Below are positions 1 through 7,127 of a DNA stretch of 7,599 nucleotides, piece after piece; positions within the stretch are counted from its first letter, which is position 1, and each line of letters opens with the position of its first letter. The stretch is from an uncultured Megamonas sp. Lineage in GTDB: Bacteria; Bacillota; Negativicutes; Selenomonadales; Selenomonadaceae. The stretch covers positions 1 through 7,599 of the forward strand of contig USIX01000110.1 in the NCBI GenBank assembly GCA_900554895.1. The letters are read 5' to 3'. Made by a program: the position numbers and the translations under genes. Below the pieces are notes generated by a model. It did not search any database. It saw nothing but the letters and a program-made list of their open reading frames with translations, and was not told the DNA's origin.

Positions 1-150
1 TCGGCAACTTTTCTTTGTGCTTCAAAGAAAAATTGCCCGGCGCAATATAAGAATAAATTAAAAAATATTTCTTTTTATATTATATTGTGCCGAAGCGGTA
101 TTTTTAAAAATTTTTCTTTAAGTTCGTTTTCTTTAAAATCAAAGAAAACG
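1..150. repeat. Hairpin-rich dispersed repeat, copy 1 (cut by window start)
   Basis: Bases 1-97 match 6928-7024 in the same orientation at 89 of 97 positions by hand alignment, without gaps. Two hairpins stand in series. The first pairs 3-16 with 24-37 (14 bp, one mismatch). The second pairs 38-50 with 80-92 (13 bp, one G-T pair). Beyond base 97 the two copies diverge, but copy 1 ends in another perfect palindrome (125-134 with 141-150, 10 bp, six-base loop) that resembles the end hairpins of the 6517-7103 element. The copy lies downstream of the serA terminator and probably extends leftwards out of the window. No open reading frame of note lies in it. It could be a non-autonomous mobile element, a structured RNA or a DNA-level signal; the sequence does not decide. 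Confidence 0.8.
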
Positions 151-158
151 TAAAGTGT

Positions 159-196
159 AAAAAAAAGAAATCAGCTTTATAACTGATTTCTTTTTT
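159..196 (-). terminator. Rho-independent terminator of serA
   Basis: A perfect 14-bp inverted repeat (161-174 with 183-196) surrounds an eight-base loop, with A/T runs on both outer sides. Read on the minus strand it follows the serA stop codon by about 33 bases and ends in a T run. It could also work on the plus strand. It suggests that serA transcription stops before the repeat at 1-150. Confidence 0.85.
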
Positions 197-210
197 GCCA
201 AATTATTTTT

Positions 211-248
211 AAACTATATCGTAATTTATTAAACTATATCGTAATTTA
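211..248. repeat. Tandem 18-bp duplication across the serA stop codon
   Basis: The 18 bases at 211-228 (aaactatatcgtaattta) recur exactly at 231-248, a period of 20 bases. The right-hand copy encodes the last residues of SerA (V-N-Y-D-I-V) and ends at the stop codon (229-231). The left-hand copy lies just beyond the stop, so the end of the gene appears to have been duplicated into its own 3' untranslated region. Confidence 0.85.
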
Positions 249-1815
249 CAAGTTTAACATCGAAAATACCGTTCATGTTGATAATCTGCTGCATTACACT
301 GTCCGGCATTTCATTGTCGATAGTAAGCACCATCATGCTTGTACCTTCAATTTCCGTTTTGCCTACCTGCATTCCAGAAATATTGATATTGGCATAACCC
401 AAAAGCGAACCGATTGTACCGATAATACCCGGACGGTTGATATGCGGGCAAATTAAAATACGGGCATGAGGGTCCACATCCACACGATAAGAATTAATCG
501 TAACGATACGGCCTTCATCACCGAACAGTGTTCCCTGCACCGTCTGTGTTTTACCGTGAGCAATAACGGAAACAGTAATCAGATTGGCAAAGTTTTCTAC
601 CGACTTATCTTTAATTTCCTTGATTTTAATGTTGCGTTCCTTAGCAAGACTAGGCGCATTTACATAATTTACATTATCTTCGAGAATAGGATTTAAGATA
701 CCTTTTATAACGGCAATCGTAATCATCTTCGTATCCACATCGGCAATTTCACCGTTATATTTAATTTTAACTTCGCTTATAGCTCCGTCAGCCAGTGAAC
801 ATGCCGTGCAACCGAGACGTTCCGCTAAATCAAGATACGGTTTGATAACTTTCATGGTCTGAGCAGAAACAGGAGCCATGTTAACGGCAGTGGATACTGG
901 CTCGCCGTTTAATGCCGTTACAATCCCCTGTGCCACATCTACGGATACGCCAATTTGCGCTTCGACAGTGGAAGCACCCAGATGCGGCGTAAGCGTTATT
1001 CCCGGTACACCTAGCAACGGACTATCCGAAGCAAGCGGTTCATTTTCAAATACGTCTATTGCAGCACCTGCCACATGACCTGCTTTTACAGCATCAGCCA
1101 AATCCTTTTCATCAACGATACCGCCACGTGCACAGTTTACAATGCGTACGCCTTTTTTCATTTTATAGATATTATCTTTATTGAACATGCCTTTCGTTTT
1201 CGGCGTCAAAGGCATATGTACCGTAATAAAATCAGACTGTTCAATGAGTTCATCCAAAGAAACCACTTTAATACCTAAAGAATGTGCACGTTCTTCATTA
1301 ACGTACGGATCATAACCGATTACATTCATATCAAAAGACAATGAGCGTGTAGCCACACCGCTGCCGATACGGCCGAGGCCGACAACACCGAGCGTTTTGC
1401 CCCGCAGTTCCACACCCGTATATTTTTTACGGTTCCATTCGCCTTTATGAAGTGTTTCATTGGCTACGGCGATATTTCTTGCCATGGCCAGCATCATACC
1501 CATAGTATGTTCTGTAGCAGCAATAGTGTTGCCACCCGGTGAATTAATTACCACGATACCGTGAGCCGTAGCAGCCGCAATATCGATATTATCCGTACCG
1601 ACACCTGCACGGCCGATGATTTTGAGATTTTGCGCACGTTCAATTACTTCTTTTGTAACTTTGGAAGCACTGCGTACGACTAAAGCATCAAACTGCGGAA
1701 TAATTTCCAAAAGTTCTTCTGCCGGCAGTTTATCTTTAATTACGCATTCCAATCCGGCCTGCTGCAAAATTTCAATGCCTTTAGGTGATACACCATCAGC
1801 TACTAATACTTTCAT
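229..1815 (-). CDS. serA: D-3-phosphoglycerate dehydrogenase (SerA), long form with ACT domain
   Basis: Cytoplasmic enzyme that oxidises 3-phosphoglycerate to 3-phosphohydroxypyruvate with NAD+, the first step of serine synthesis. The 528 residues have the usual long-form order: split substrate-binding domain (about 1-100 and 285-315), NAD-binding Rossmann domain (about 100-285) with GLGRIG at 146-151 and Asp169 as the likely adenosine-ribose ligand, an intervening domain (about 320-445), and a C-terminal ACT domain (about 453-528). The catalytic trio is visible: Arg230 in NCARGG, Glu259 in FENEP, His278 in TPHLGAST. The start at 1815 is chosen because AAGGAGA (1825-1831) lies nine bases upstream and the protein begins MKVLVADG as in the family. 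The in-frame TTG at 1914 overlaps the promoter -35 box. In this family the ACT domain often mediates serine feedback; whether it does here is not visible. No serC is adjacent and a terminator follows, so it is probably monocistronic. Confidence 0.97.
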   Translation of the reverse strand: MKVLVADGVSPKGIEILQQAGLECVIKDKLPAEELLEIIPQFDALVVRSASKVTKEVIERAQNLKIIGRAGVGTDNIDIAAATAHGIVVINSPGGNTIAATEHTMGMMLAMARNIAVANETLHKGEWNRKKYTGVELRGKTLGVVGLGRIGSGVATRSLSFDMNVIGYDPYVNEERAHSLGIKVVSLDELIEQSDFITVHMPLTPKTKGMFNKDNIYKMKKGVRIVNCARGGIVDEKDLADAVKAGHVAGAAIDVFENEPLASDSPLLGVPGITLTPHLGASTVEAQIGVSVDVAQGIVTALNGEPVSTAVNMAPVSAQTMKVIKPYLDLAERLGCTACSLADGAISEVKIKYNGEIADVDTKMITIAVIKGILNPILEDNVNYVNAPSLAKERNIKIKEIKDKSVENFANLITVSVIAHGKTQTVQGTLFGDEGRIVTINSYRVDVDPHARILICPHINRPGIIGTIGSLLGYANINISGMQVGKTEIEGTSMMVLTIDNEMPDSVMQQIINMNGIFDVKLVNYDIV

Positions 1816-1824
1816 TTCTAAATC

Positions 1825-1831
1825 TCTCCTT
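1825..1831 (-). promoter_or_regulatory. Ribosome binding site deciding the serA start
   Basis: On the minus strand AAGGAGA stands nine bases before the ATG at 1813-1815. This fixes the 528-residue reading and argues against the 33-residue-longer upstream start, which has no such site. Confidence 0.85.
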
Positions 1832-1852
1832 GACAATAATAGAGCTAAAAAA

Positions 1853-1877
1853 ATACAATTGTATAATAATATTGTAT
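1853..1877. promoter_or_regulatory. Palindrome plus half-site in the serA leader (possible operator)
   Basis: A perfect 12-bp palindrome, atacaattgtat (1853-1864), is followed by a repeated half-site ttgtat at 1872-1877. Both lie between the inferred transcription start (about 1879, minus strand) and the serA ribosome binding site. A repressor could bind here, or the pattern could simply reflect AT-rich DNA. No regulator is identified. Confidence 0.3.
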
Positions 1878-1885
1878 ATTTAATT

Positions 1886-1914
1886 ATTCTATTGTGTTCA
1901 CTTGAAATCGTCAA
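1886..1914 (-). promoter_or_regulatory. serA promoter (sigma-70/sigma-A type)
   Basis: On the minus strand TTGACG (1909-1914) and TAGAAT (1886-1891) are separated by exactly 17 bases. A run of A and T (1917-1929) just upstream of the -35 box looks like an UP element. The inferred start near 1879 gives a leader of about 64 bases. The spacing and near-consensus boxes make this the best promoter in the window. Confidence 0.75.
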
Positions 1915-1985
1915 GCAAAAAATTTTTTTAGGAAGTTTTATTATATTTTAATGCTATTCTAATAAATTTCACACTATTTTTGGTG

Positions 1986-1991
1986 TATAAT
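1986..1991 (+). promoter_or_regulatory. Probable -10 box of the exporter operon
   Basis: A consensus TATAAT lies 41 bases before the tolC start codon. No good -35 box is found at 16-18 bases spacing (taaatt at 1963-1968 is the 17-base candidate), so the promoter may be weak or need an activator. The 217-base gap between the two divergent genes contains both promoters. Confidence 0.5.
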
Positions 1992-2032
1992 TTTAATATG
2001 CAATTCAAAAAACTAAACGAAAGGATAATACT

Positions 2033-3316
2033 ATGGTCAATTCCAAATTAAAAACCTTAGCAATAATATTGTCTTTATGTATGGGAATAAATGTACCTAC
2101 AGCAGGAGCAGCTTCTCTTTCTATTGAAGAAGCAGTTCAAATGGCTCTTGAACGCAATAACAGCATAAAAATTGCTGACCAGGATGAAAAAGTTGCTGCT
2201 GCCAATTTAAAAGCCGCCAAAGGTGCTAACGGCGTTTCCGTTTCCTTAAGCTCCAATTTATCGGGAAGCGACAGCGCCATGAGTTCTTTTGAACGAGGTA
2301 ACAGCAATGGTCTCTCCGCTTCCGTTCCGATTTATACCGGCAACAGAAACGAACTCAATATCGACAACAGCGAAGCCAATCTATTAAAGGCACAGCTTGA
2401 CTTGGAACGTACAAAGGAAACCGTTCGATACAATACCATTTCTGCCTATTATGATATTCTCGAGGCTAAACATAATGTCAATATTGAACAGGAATCCGTC
2501 AACAATTATCAAAGCCATTTAACCGATGTCCAAAATCTGTATACGGGAGGCGCCGTTCCGCGTTCCGACCTTCTTCGCTCGGAAGTCGCTCTGTCCGATG
2601 CACGCCAGTCACTGATATTAGCTCAAAATACATATGATATTAATGTCAGTACGTTTCGCAATATCATAAAAATAGACCGTGCCGAACCGGTAACCTTGAC
2701 GGACGATTTCTCCTATCAGCCGGTAAAAATGTCCTTAAACGAATGTCTCGATTACGCCCTAAGCTCCCGTCGCGATGCCATGGCAGCAAAGCTTGATTTG
2801 GATATTGCAAAAAACGATATAGACATTGCCAAAGCTGGTTATCTGCCGACCGTCGATTTTTCCATCAGCACGAATTGGGATGAACAGCCCCTGCCGAGCT
2901 CTGACGATTATGATTACAGAGCCACCGTTTCCGCCAACTGGAATTTATTCGACAGCCATATAACCGAGGCGAATGTAGAAGCGGCTCAGGCAAATTTCGA
3001 TAAGGCCGGCTATACTCTTTCAGAAACACTCGATAATATCGACCTGGAAGTAAGACAAGCCTATCTTAACATGCGTGAAGCAGAAAAACGTTTTAACTCT
3101 ACTGCTCTGGCCGTAAAACAAGCAGAAGAGGATTATTTTATCGCTACGGAAAAATACCGTGTCGGTGAAGGCGTTATCCTCGATATAATCGATGCTGAAT
3201 TTGCCCTGTCGCAGGCAAGACTCAATTACATCAGCGCCCAATACGATTATGCCCGCTACAAAGCAAACCTTGAATACGCTATAGGTGTACCGGAAGGAGA
3301 ATCAATAGATGGATAA
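2033..3316 (+). CDS. TolC-family outer-membrane efflux channel
   Basis: Outer-membrane exit duct of the tripartite exporter encoded with the next three genes. The 427-residue precursor starts with a signal peptide: Lys5 and Lys7, a hydrophobic stretch at 9-18, and an AGA-A or GAA-S type cleavage site near residues 26-27. The mature part shows the family's internal duplication of two OEP repeats, roughly 29-215 and 233-420, rich in long amphipathic helices. Each repeat has the helix-turn expected at the periplasmic tip: YTGGAVPRSDLL (170-181) and YRVGEGVILDIID (375-387). Strand segments SVPIYTG (98-103) and NWNLFD (302-307) fit the membrane barrel. AAGGA (2021-2025) stands seven bases before the ATG. 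Its last eight bases overlap the adaptor gene, implying coupled translation. Size and duplication fit the family; cargo is unknown. Confidence 0.93.
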   Translation: MVNSKLKTLAIILSLCMGINVPTAGAASLSIEEAVQMALERNNSIKIADQDEKVAAANLKAAKGANGVSVSLSSNLSGSDSAMSSFERGNSNGLSASVPIYTGNRNELNIDNSEANLLKAQLDLERTKETVRYNTISAYYDILEAKHNVNIEQESVNNYQSHLTDVQNLYTGGAVPRSDLLRSEVALSDARQSLILAQNTYDINVSTFRNIIKIDRAEPVTLTDDFSYQPVKMSLNECLDYALSSRRDAMAAKLDLDIAKNDIDIAKAGYLPTVDFSISTNWDEQPLPSSDDYDYRATVSANWNLFDSHITEANVEAAQANFDKAGYTLSETLDNIDLEVRQAYLNMREAEKRFNSTALAVKQAEEDYFIATEKYRVGEGVILDIIDAEFALSQARLNYISAQYDYARYKANLEYAIGVPEGESIDG

Positions 3317-4445
3317 GACCAAATTGAAAAAACGTCTGAAATGGATAATTTTACTGATAGTCATCATCGCCGCCGGCGCATTCGGCTACAACTATTATCA
3401 GCAGCAACAGCAAATGGCAAACAAACCCGTTATCGAAACTGTCCCTGCAAAATACATGAGTATGAAATCCGTCGTTTCTGCAACGGGTACGATAAAGCCG
3501 CTGGAGTCAGTAGAAGTCAGCTCTAAAATAACGGCACGTGTAAAACAGGTTCTCGTTAAAGAAAATGACCACGTAACGACGGGGCAGACTGTAGCCCTCC
3601 TGGACGGCAAAGATTACGAAACACAGCGTGAACAGGCTGAATTCACTTTGAACAATGCCAAAATAAAATATGAACGCACCAGCTATCTGTACAATATCGG
3701 TGCAAAATCCAAAGAAGAACTTGACGATGCTCAGTACAACTATGATACGGCAGAAAGCAAACTTGCCGAAGCCGAATCCAATCTTTCCGAAACAGTAATC
3801 GTTTCGCCTATGGACGGCGTTGTCATCGGTGAACCTGTAACCGACGGAACCATGGCAGTACAGGGCAACAGTAATCCTACTGTTATCATGCGTATTGCCG
3901 ATTTATCAAAAAAACAAATTCTCGCCAAAGTCGATGAAACGGATATCGGCAGTGTGCGCGTAGGACAGAAAGCCACTTTCACCGTTGATGCCTATAACGG
4001 CAAAACCTTCACTGCCACTGTTTCCAAAATATCGCAGACTGACCTTGACAACAGCTGGAATACCAGCAGTTCCACCAGCAGCAGCTCTTCATCATCCGCT
4101 GCCGTTATTTACTACAGTGTAACACTTGATGTCGACGACCCGGAAGGTCTTTTAATGCCGTCTATGACTGCCCGCGTAGAAATTGAAACTGCCAATAAGG
4201 ACAACGCTCTTGCTGTGCCGCTTTCTGCGCTTAAAACAGACAGCAACGGTTCTTACGTTGTAATTGTAAAAAAAGACGGCACGACAGAAAACCGCTATGT
4301 TGAAACAGGCATCTACAGCGACGACAACGTGGAAATAGTCAGCGGCCTATCTGAAGGCGAAGCCGTTTCAGTGGCTATGGCGAAAAAAACATCCACTGAC
4401 AGCAATAACCAAAGAAGACAAGGCGGTCCTCCTCCTCGCTTCTAA
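3309..4445 (+). CDS. macA: MacA-like periplasmic adaptor (HlyD/RND membrane-fusion family)
   Basis: Inner-membrane-anchored adaptor linking the MacB-type transporter to the TolC-like channel. The 378 residues show a short basic N-terminus, one membrane helix (about 12-28), a split lipoyl-like domain (about 64-100 and 163-200), an alpha-helical hairpin between them (about 104-161), beta-barrel (about 203-295) and a membrane-proximal domain (about 296-358). At the hairpin tip Arg123, Leu127 and Ser134 match the R-x3-L-x6-S spacing known from AcrA and MacA hairpins that contact TolC. The hairpin looks shorter than in Escherichia coli MacA. Unusual points are QQQQQ at 31-35, a serine-rich stretch at 252-263 inside the barrel domain, and a Gln/Arg/Pro-rich tail. 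AAGGAGA (3294-3300) is eight bases before the ATG, which lies within the end of tolC. The symbol reflects family resemblance, not proven macrolide export. Confidence 0.9.
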   Translation: MDKTKLKKRLKWIILLIVIIAAGAFGYNYYQQQQQMANKPVIETVPAKYMSMKSVVSATGTIKPLESVEVSSKITARVKQVLVKENDHVTTGQTVALLDGKDYETQREQAEFTLNNAKIKYERTSYLYNIGAKSKEELDDAQYNYDTAESKLAEAESNLSETVIVSPMDGVVIGEPVTDGTMAVQGNSNPTVIMRIADLSKKQILAKVDETDIGSVRVGQKATFTVDAYNGKTFTATVSKISQTDLDNSWNTSSSTSSSSSSSAAVIYYSVTLDVDDPEGLLMPSMTARVEIETANKDNALAVPLSALKTDSNGSYVVIVKKDGTTENRYVETGIYSDDNVEIVSGLSEGEAVSVAMAKKTSTDSNNQRRQGGPPPRF

Positions 4446-4476
4446 TAACTACTAATTAAAGAAAGGATTTCATGGT

Positions 4477-5193
4477 ATGGATACTCAGGAAAACATTACT
4501 ATTGAACTTTCTGGCATAAAAAAAATCTATCAGGTGGGCACGCAGGAAGTAGCCGCGTTGAACGGTATCGACCTGAAAATAAAACGGGGCGAATTTGCCG
4601 CACTCATGGGACCGTCCGGTTCGGGCAAATCCACACTGATGAATATCCTGGGCTGCCTGGACCGCCCTACCTGCGGCTCTTATAAACTGGACGGTAAAGA
4701 AATAGCTCATTTAAGCGATGATGAACTTGCCAAAACCCGCAATAAAAAAATCGGGTTCGTCTTTCAAAACTTTAACTTACTATCTAAAATTACGGCATTG
4801 GAAAACGTAGCCCTGCCGCTCGTTTATGCCGGTATCGGCGCGAAAGAACGAGCCGAACGGGCGCATCATTATCTGAAAGCCGTAGGACTTGATGACAGAG
4901 CCGACCACAAACCGAACGAACTGTCCGGCGGTCAGCGTCAGCGTGTAGCCATTGCCAGAGCACTCGTAAACAGTCCCAGTATCATTATGGCGGACGAACC
5001 GACAGGCAACCTCGATACAAAATCCACAAAAGAAATCATGGAAATCTTTATCGGTCTGCATGAAGAAGGAAAGACCATGATACTCGTAACGCACGAACCG
5101 GATATTGCTGCCTGCGCTTCTCGCCAGCTGCTCGTAGTGGACGGCGTTATTACCAAAGACGCCGGTAAGGGGGTAGTTATGGATGTTGTTTAA
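4477..5193 (+). CDS. MacB/LolD-type ABC transporter ATPase
   Basis: Cytoplasmic ATP-hydrolysing subunit that powers the MacB-type permease encoded next. The 238 residues are typical for the LolD/FtsE/MacB ATPase group. All motifs are intact: Walker [10 protein letters not shown] (45-53), Q-loop Gln97 in [11 protein letters not shown] signature LSGGQ (149-153) followed by [10 protein letters not shown], Walker B IIMADE (169-174) with PTGNLD after it, and the switch His206 in VTHE. AAGGA (4463-4467) lies nine bases before the ATG. A second ATG at 4472 is in another frame. There are 31 bases between macA and this gene, and the last 11 bases overlap the permease gene. In Proteobacteria MacB is one fused chain; here ATPase and permease are separate, as is usual in Firmicutes. 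Cargo cannot be read from the ATPase. Confidence 0.95.
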   Translation: MDTQENITIELSGIKKIYQVGTQEVAALNGIDLKIKRGEFAALMGPSGSGKSTLMNILGCLDRPTCGSYKLDGKEIAHLSDDELAKTRNKKIGFVFQNFNLLSKITALENVALPLVYAGIGAKERAERAHHYLKAVGLDDRADHKPNELSGGQRQRVAIARALVNSPSIIMADEPTGNLDTKSTKEIMEIFIGLHEEGKTMILVTHEPDIAACASRQLLVVDGVITKDAGKGVVMDVV

Positions 5194-6406
5194 AGAAACA
5201 GTTCAAATGGCAATCTCCGCCCTCTGGTCGAATAAAATGCGCTCACTGCTTACTATGCTCGGCATCATTATCGGTGTCGGCGCAGTAATTGCCATGGTTT
5301 CTATCGGTATGGGCGTACAAAAGCAGGTTGAAGATTCCATAGCAAGTCTCGGCAGCAATATGCTCATTGTCAATGCCAGTGCCACCCGAAACGCTGCCGG
5401 CGTCAGACAGGCTGCAGGGTCAAACGTCCGCCTGAAACTGGAAGATGCCCAGGCTATCAAGGAAAAAATCACCGATGCCGAATACGTTTCCCCGTCTGTA
5501 CAGAGAAATTATCAAATCGTAAACGGCAATCAGAACTGGAATACGCAGGTTGCCGGCGTAACACCGGATTACATGTATATCCGTTCTCTTTCTATTGCCA
5601 ACGGTACCTTCATTACTCAAAAGGATGTCGACTCCCGTTCCCGTGTTGCCGTTATCGGTACCACTGTCGCTGAAAATCTGTTCGGCGAAGGAGTCAATCC
5701 CGTCGGTAAAAATATCCGTATCAACAATGACCCGTTTAAAGTTGTCGGCCTTTTGGAAAGCAAAGGTCAGTCCTCCGTAGGACAGGACCAGGACGATATT
5801 GTCATCATCCCGATAACGACCGCCACCATGCGTGTAATGGCAATTAACTATATTCAGTCCATAAGCGTCCAGGTTGTCTCCGCCGATAAAATGGATCAGG
5901 TGCAGGCGGAAATCGAAAATCTCATGCGCCAGCGCCACCGCATAACGGGCGATAAAGAAGACGATTTCACGGTACGCAACCTCACGAGCATTATGGAAAC
6001 AATGACGAGCACCAGCACCATGCTAACTTTAATGCTTGCCAGTGTTGCCGGAATTTCTCTGCTTGTAGGCGGTATCGGCATCATGAATATCATGATGGTG
6101 TCCGTAACGGAACGAACACGTGAAATAGGCATACGAAAGGCACTTGGCGCCACTTATAACAATATCATGTTTCAATTTCTCATAGAAGCTGTATTCGTCG
6201 GCATTATCGGCGGTATCATCGGCATAGGCCTCGGTATAGGACTTGCCACAGCAATATCGCAGTTCGGCGGTTTCAATACGGTAATCACCGCTACGCCGAT
6301 TTTAATATCATTCGGTTTCTCCGTCGGCATCAGCCTGTTCTTCGGAATTTATCCGGCAAGAAAAGCCGCACGCCTCGACCCGATAGAGGCATTGCGCTAT
6401 GAATAA
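5183..6406 (+). CDS. MacB/FtsX-type ABC transporter permease
   Basis: Inner-membrane subunit of the exporter, working as a dimer with the ATPase. The 407 residues show the MacB layout: a first membrane helix (about 20-43) containing the [18 protein letters not shown] stretch, a large extracytoplasmic domain (about 44-278), then three more helices (about 281-306, 331-358, 370-391). Family motifs are clear: [20 protein letters not shown] (296-315) running into GIRKALGA, and the C-terminal [20 protein letters not shown] (388-407). The long extracytoplasmic domain is what in MacB couples ATP hydrolysis to pushing substrate through the adaptor and TolC duct (mechanotransmission). AAGGGGG (5167-5173) is nine bases before the ATG, inside the end of the ATPase gene, implying coupled translation. 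It is the last gene of the operon and shows no frame breaks. Confidence 0.95.
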   Translation: MLFKETVQMAISALWSNKMRSLLTMLGIIIGVGAVIAMVSIGMGVQKQVEDSIASLGSNMLIVNASATRNAAGVRQAAGSNVRLKLEDAQAIKEKITDAEYVSPSVQRNYQIVNGNQNWNTQVAGVTPDYMYIRSLSIANGTFITQKDVDSRSRVAVIGTTVAENLFGEGVNPVGKNIRINNDPFKVVGLLESKGQSSVGQDQDDIVIIPITTATMRVMAINYIQSISVQVVSADKMDQVQAEIENLMRQRHRITGDKEDDFTVRNLTSIMETMTSTSTMLTLMLASVAGISLLVGGIGIMNIMMVSVTERTREIGIRKALGATYNNIMFQFLIEAVFVGIIGGIIGIGLGIGLATAISQFGGFNTVITATPILISFGFSVGISLFFGIYPARKAARLDPIEALRYE

Positions 6407-6414
6407 TTGAATAT

Positions 6415-6472
6415 AATAATAAAAGCTATGACAAATGAAGTTAAAATCATTCTGCCATAGCTTTTTATTATT
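6415..6472 (+). terminator. Rho-independent terminator of the exporter operon
   Basis: A stem of 10 bp (6421-6430 with 6456-6465) is extended by six more pairs (6415-6420 with 6467-6472) after a single bulged T, nine bases past the permease stop codon. A smaller internal stem (aatga/tcatt) sits in the loop and T-rich sequence follows the 3' arm. Confidence 0.85.
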
Positions 6473-6757
6473 TATGATACACCTACTGTACTAAATGAAA
6501 TTTAAAAGTACAAAATAAATTTCTATTTATCGTTTTATTGTTCATTTTTCTTTGACGCAAAGAAAAACGAACCAAAAAGAAACATTTTTAACGTTTCGCT
6601 TACGCTGCACTGGGCTAGCCTTCGTGGCTCTTATATAGATACAGCCGGCACAACAGCTCGAAACGCCTGGAATTTGGCTCGTGCCTTTTGGGCTATAGTA
6701 AGAACTTAATTTTGAGTTGAAGGGCACTGTGATTTGCAAATTGTGCTAAAACTTTGT

Positions 6758-6902
6758 CTGCGTTAGAGATTTTCACGGTAGCCTTAGCTATTAAAAAGAA
6801 AAATTTTTAGCTGTGATTTTAGTCCAAACTGTTTGAGCGTATGCGAGTTTTTGGACGTTACAGATAAAAATTTTTCTTTTTAAAGTGAAAATGCCTACGC
6901 AG
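6758..6902. repeat. Long imperfect hairpin at the centre of the intergenic element
   Basis: Core arms 6791-6814 and 6860-6883 match over 24 bp with one mismatch. Inside them 6822-6830 pairs with 6846-6856 with a two-base bulge. Outside them 6758-6776 pairs with 6885-6902 (CTGCGT and ATTTTCAC blocks conserved, a few unmatched bases between). The predicted structure spans 145 bases. It lacks the compact shape of a terminator and is not at the end of a gene. Confidence 0.75.
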
Positions 6903-6927
6903 TGCACGAACTCGAGACATTTCTTTT

Positions 6928-7024
6928 TCGGCAACTTTTCTTTTGCCTTCAAAGAAAAATTGCCCGGCGCAATATAAGAATACATTAAGAAATAATTCTT
7001 TTCATATTATATTGTGCCGAACCG
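6928..7024. repeat. Dispersed repeat, copy 2 (pair of the window start)
   Basis: This part of the larger element matches 1-97 at 89 of 97 positions in direct orientation. Stems are 6930-6943 with 6951-6964 and 6965-6977 with 7007-7019. The eight differences from copy 1 fall in the loops or outside the stems, so both hairpins are intact in both copies. Confidence 0.85.
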
Positions 7025-7127
7025 ACACTTTCTTTAAATCACTTTTCTTGATTTCTTTGAGCGTCAAAGAAAAATGAACAAACTCCCCGATAAATAGAAA
7101 TTTTAAATCAACTGATATGACAAATAT

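Larger units (their letters stand above)
6517..7103. repeat. 587-bp element with terminal inverted repeats, full of hairpins
   Basis: This non-coding block lies between the convergent exporter operon and the propeller gene. Its ends are inverted copies: 16 bp perfect (6517-6532 with 7088-7103), then six or seven unmatched bases, then 20 bp perfect (6539-6558 with 7061-7080). Inside, hairpins follow one another: 6540-6554 with 6558-6572 (one mismatch), the long hairpin 6758-6902, 6931-6944 with 6951-6964, 6965-6977 with 7007-7019, and 7052-7060 with 7064-7072. Bases 6928-7024 repeat the window start. No transposase is present; the only open frames (about 65 codons) have no recognisable features. 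A clean target duplication cannot be made out because the flanks are AT-rich. A non-autonomous (MITE-like) element is the leading reading; a large structured RNA or nucleoid site is also possible. Confidence 0.7.

Noticed and set aside
229..1914. Longer serA reading starting with TTG at 1914
   Set aside because: The extra 33 residues have no family match, the TTG is part of the TTGACG -35 box, and a strong ribosome binding site precedes the ATG at 1815.
4780..5094. 104-codon open frame antisense to the ATPase gene
   Set aside because: It overlaps the ATPase signature and Walker B region on the opposite strand and shows no domain of its own.
5420..5938. 172-codon open frame antisense to the permease gene
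   Set aside because: It lies wholly within a clear MacB permease gene, has no recognisable protein features or convincing start signal, and is explained as a shadow of that gene's codon use.
6542..6985. Two minus-strand open frames of 65 and 64 codons in the intergenic element
   Set aside because: They run through inverted-repeat arms, have low-complexity ends, no good ribosome binding sites and no recognisable domains. They look like by-products of the repeat.
1..7103. Repeats as a CRISPR array
   Set aside because: There are only two long copies almost 7 kb apart, with no regular short repeats and spacers and no cas genes.
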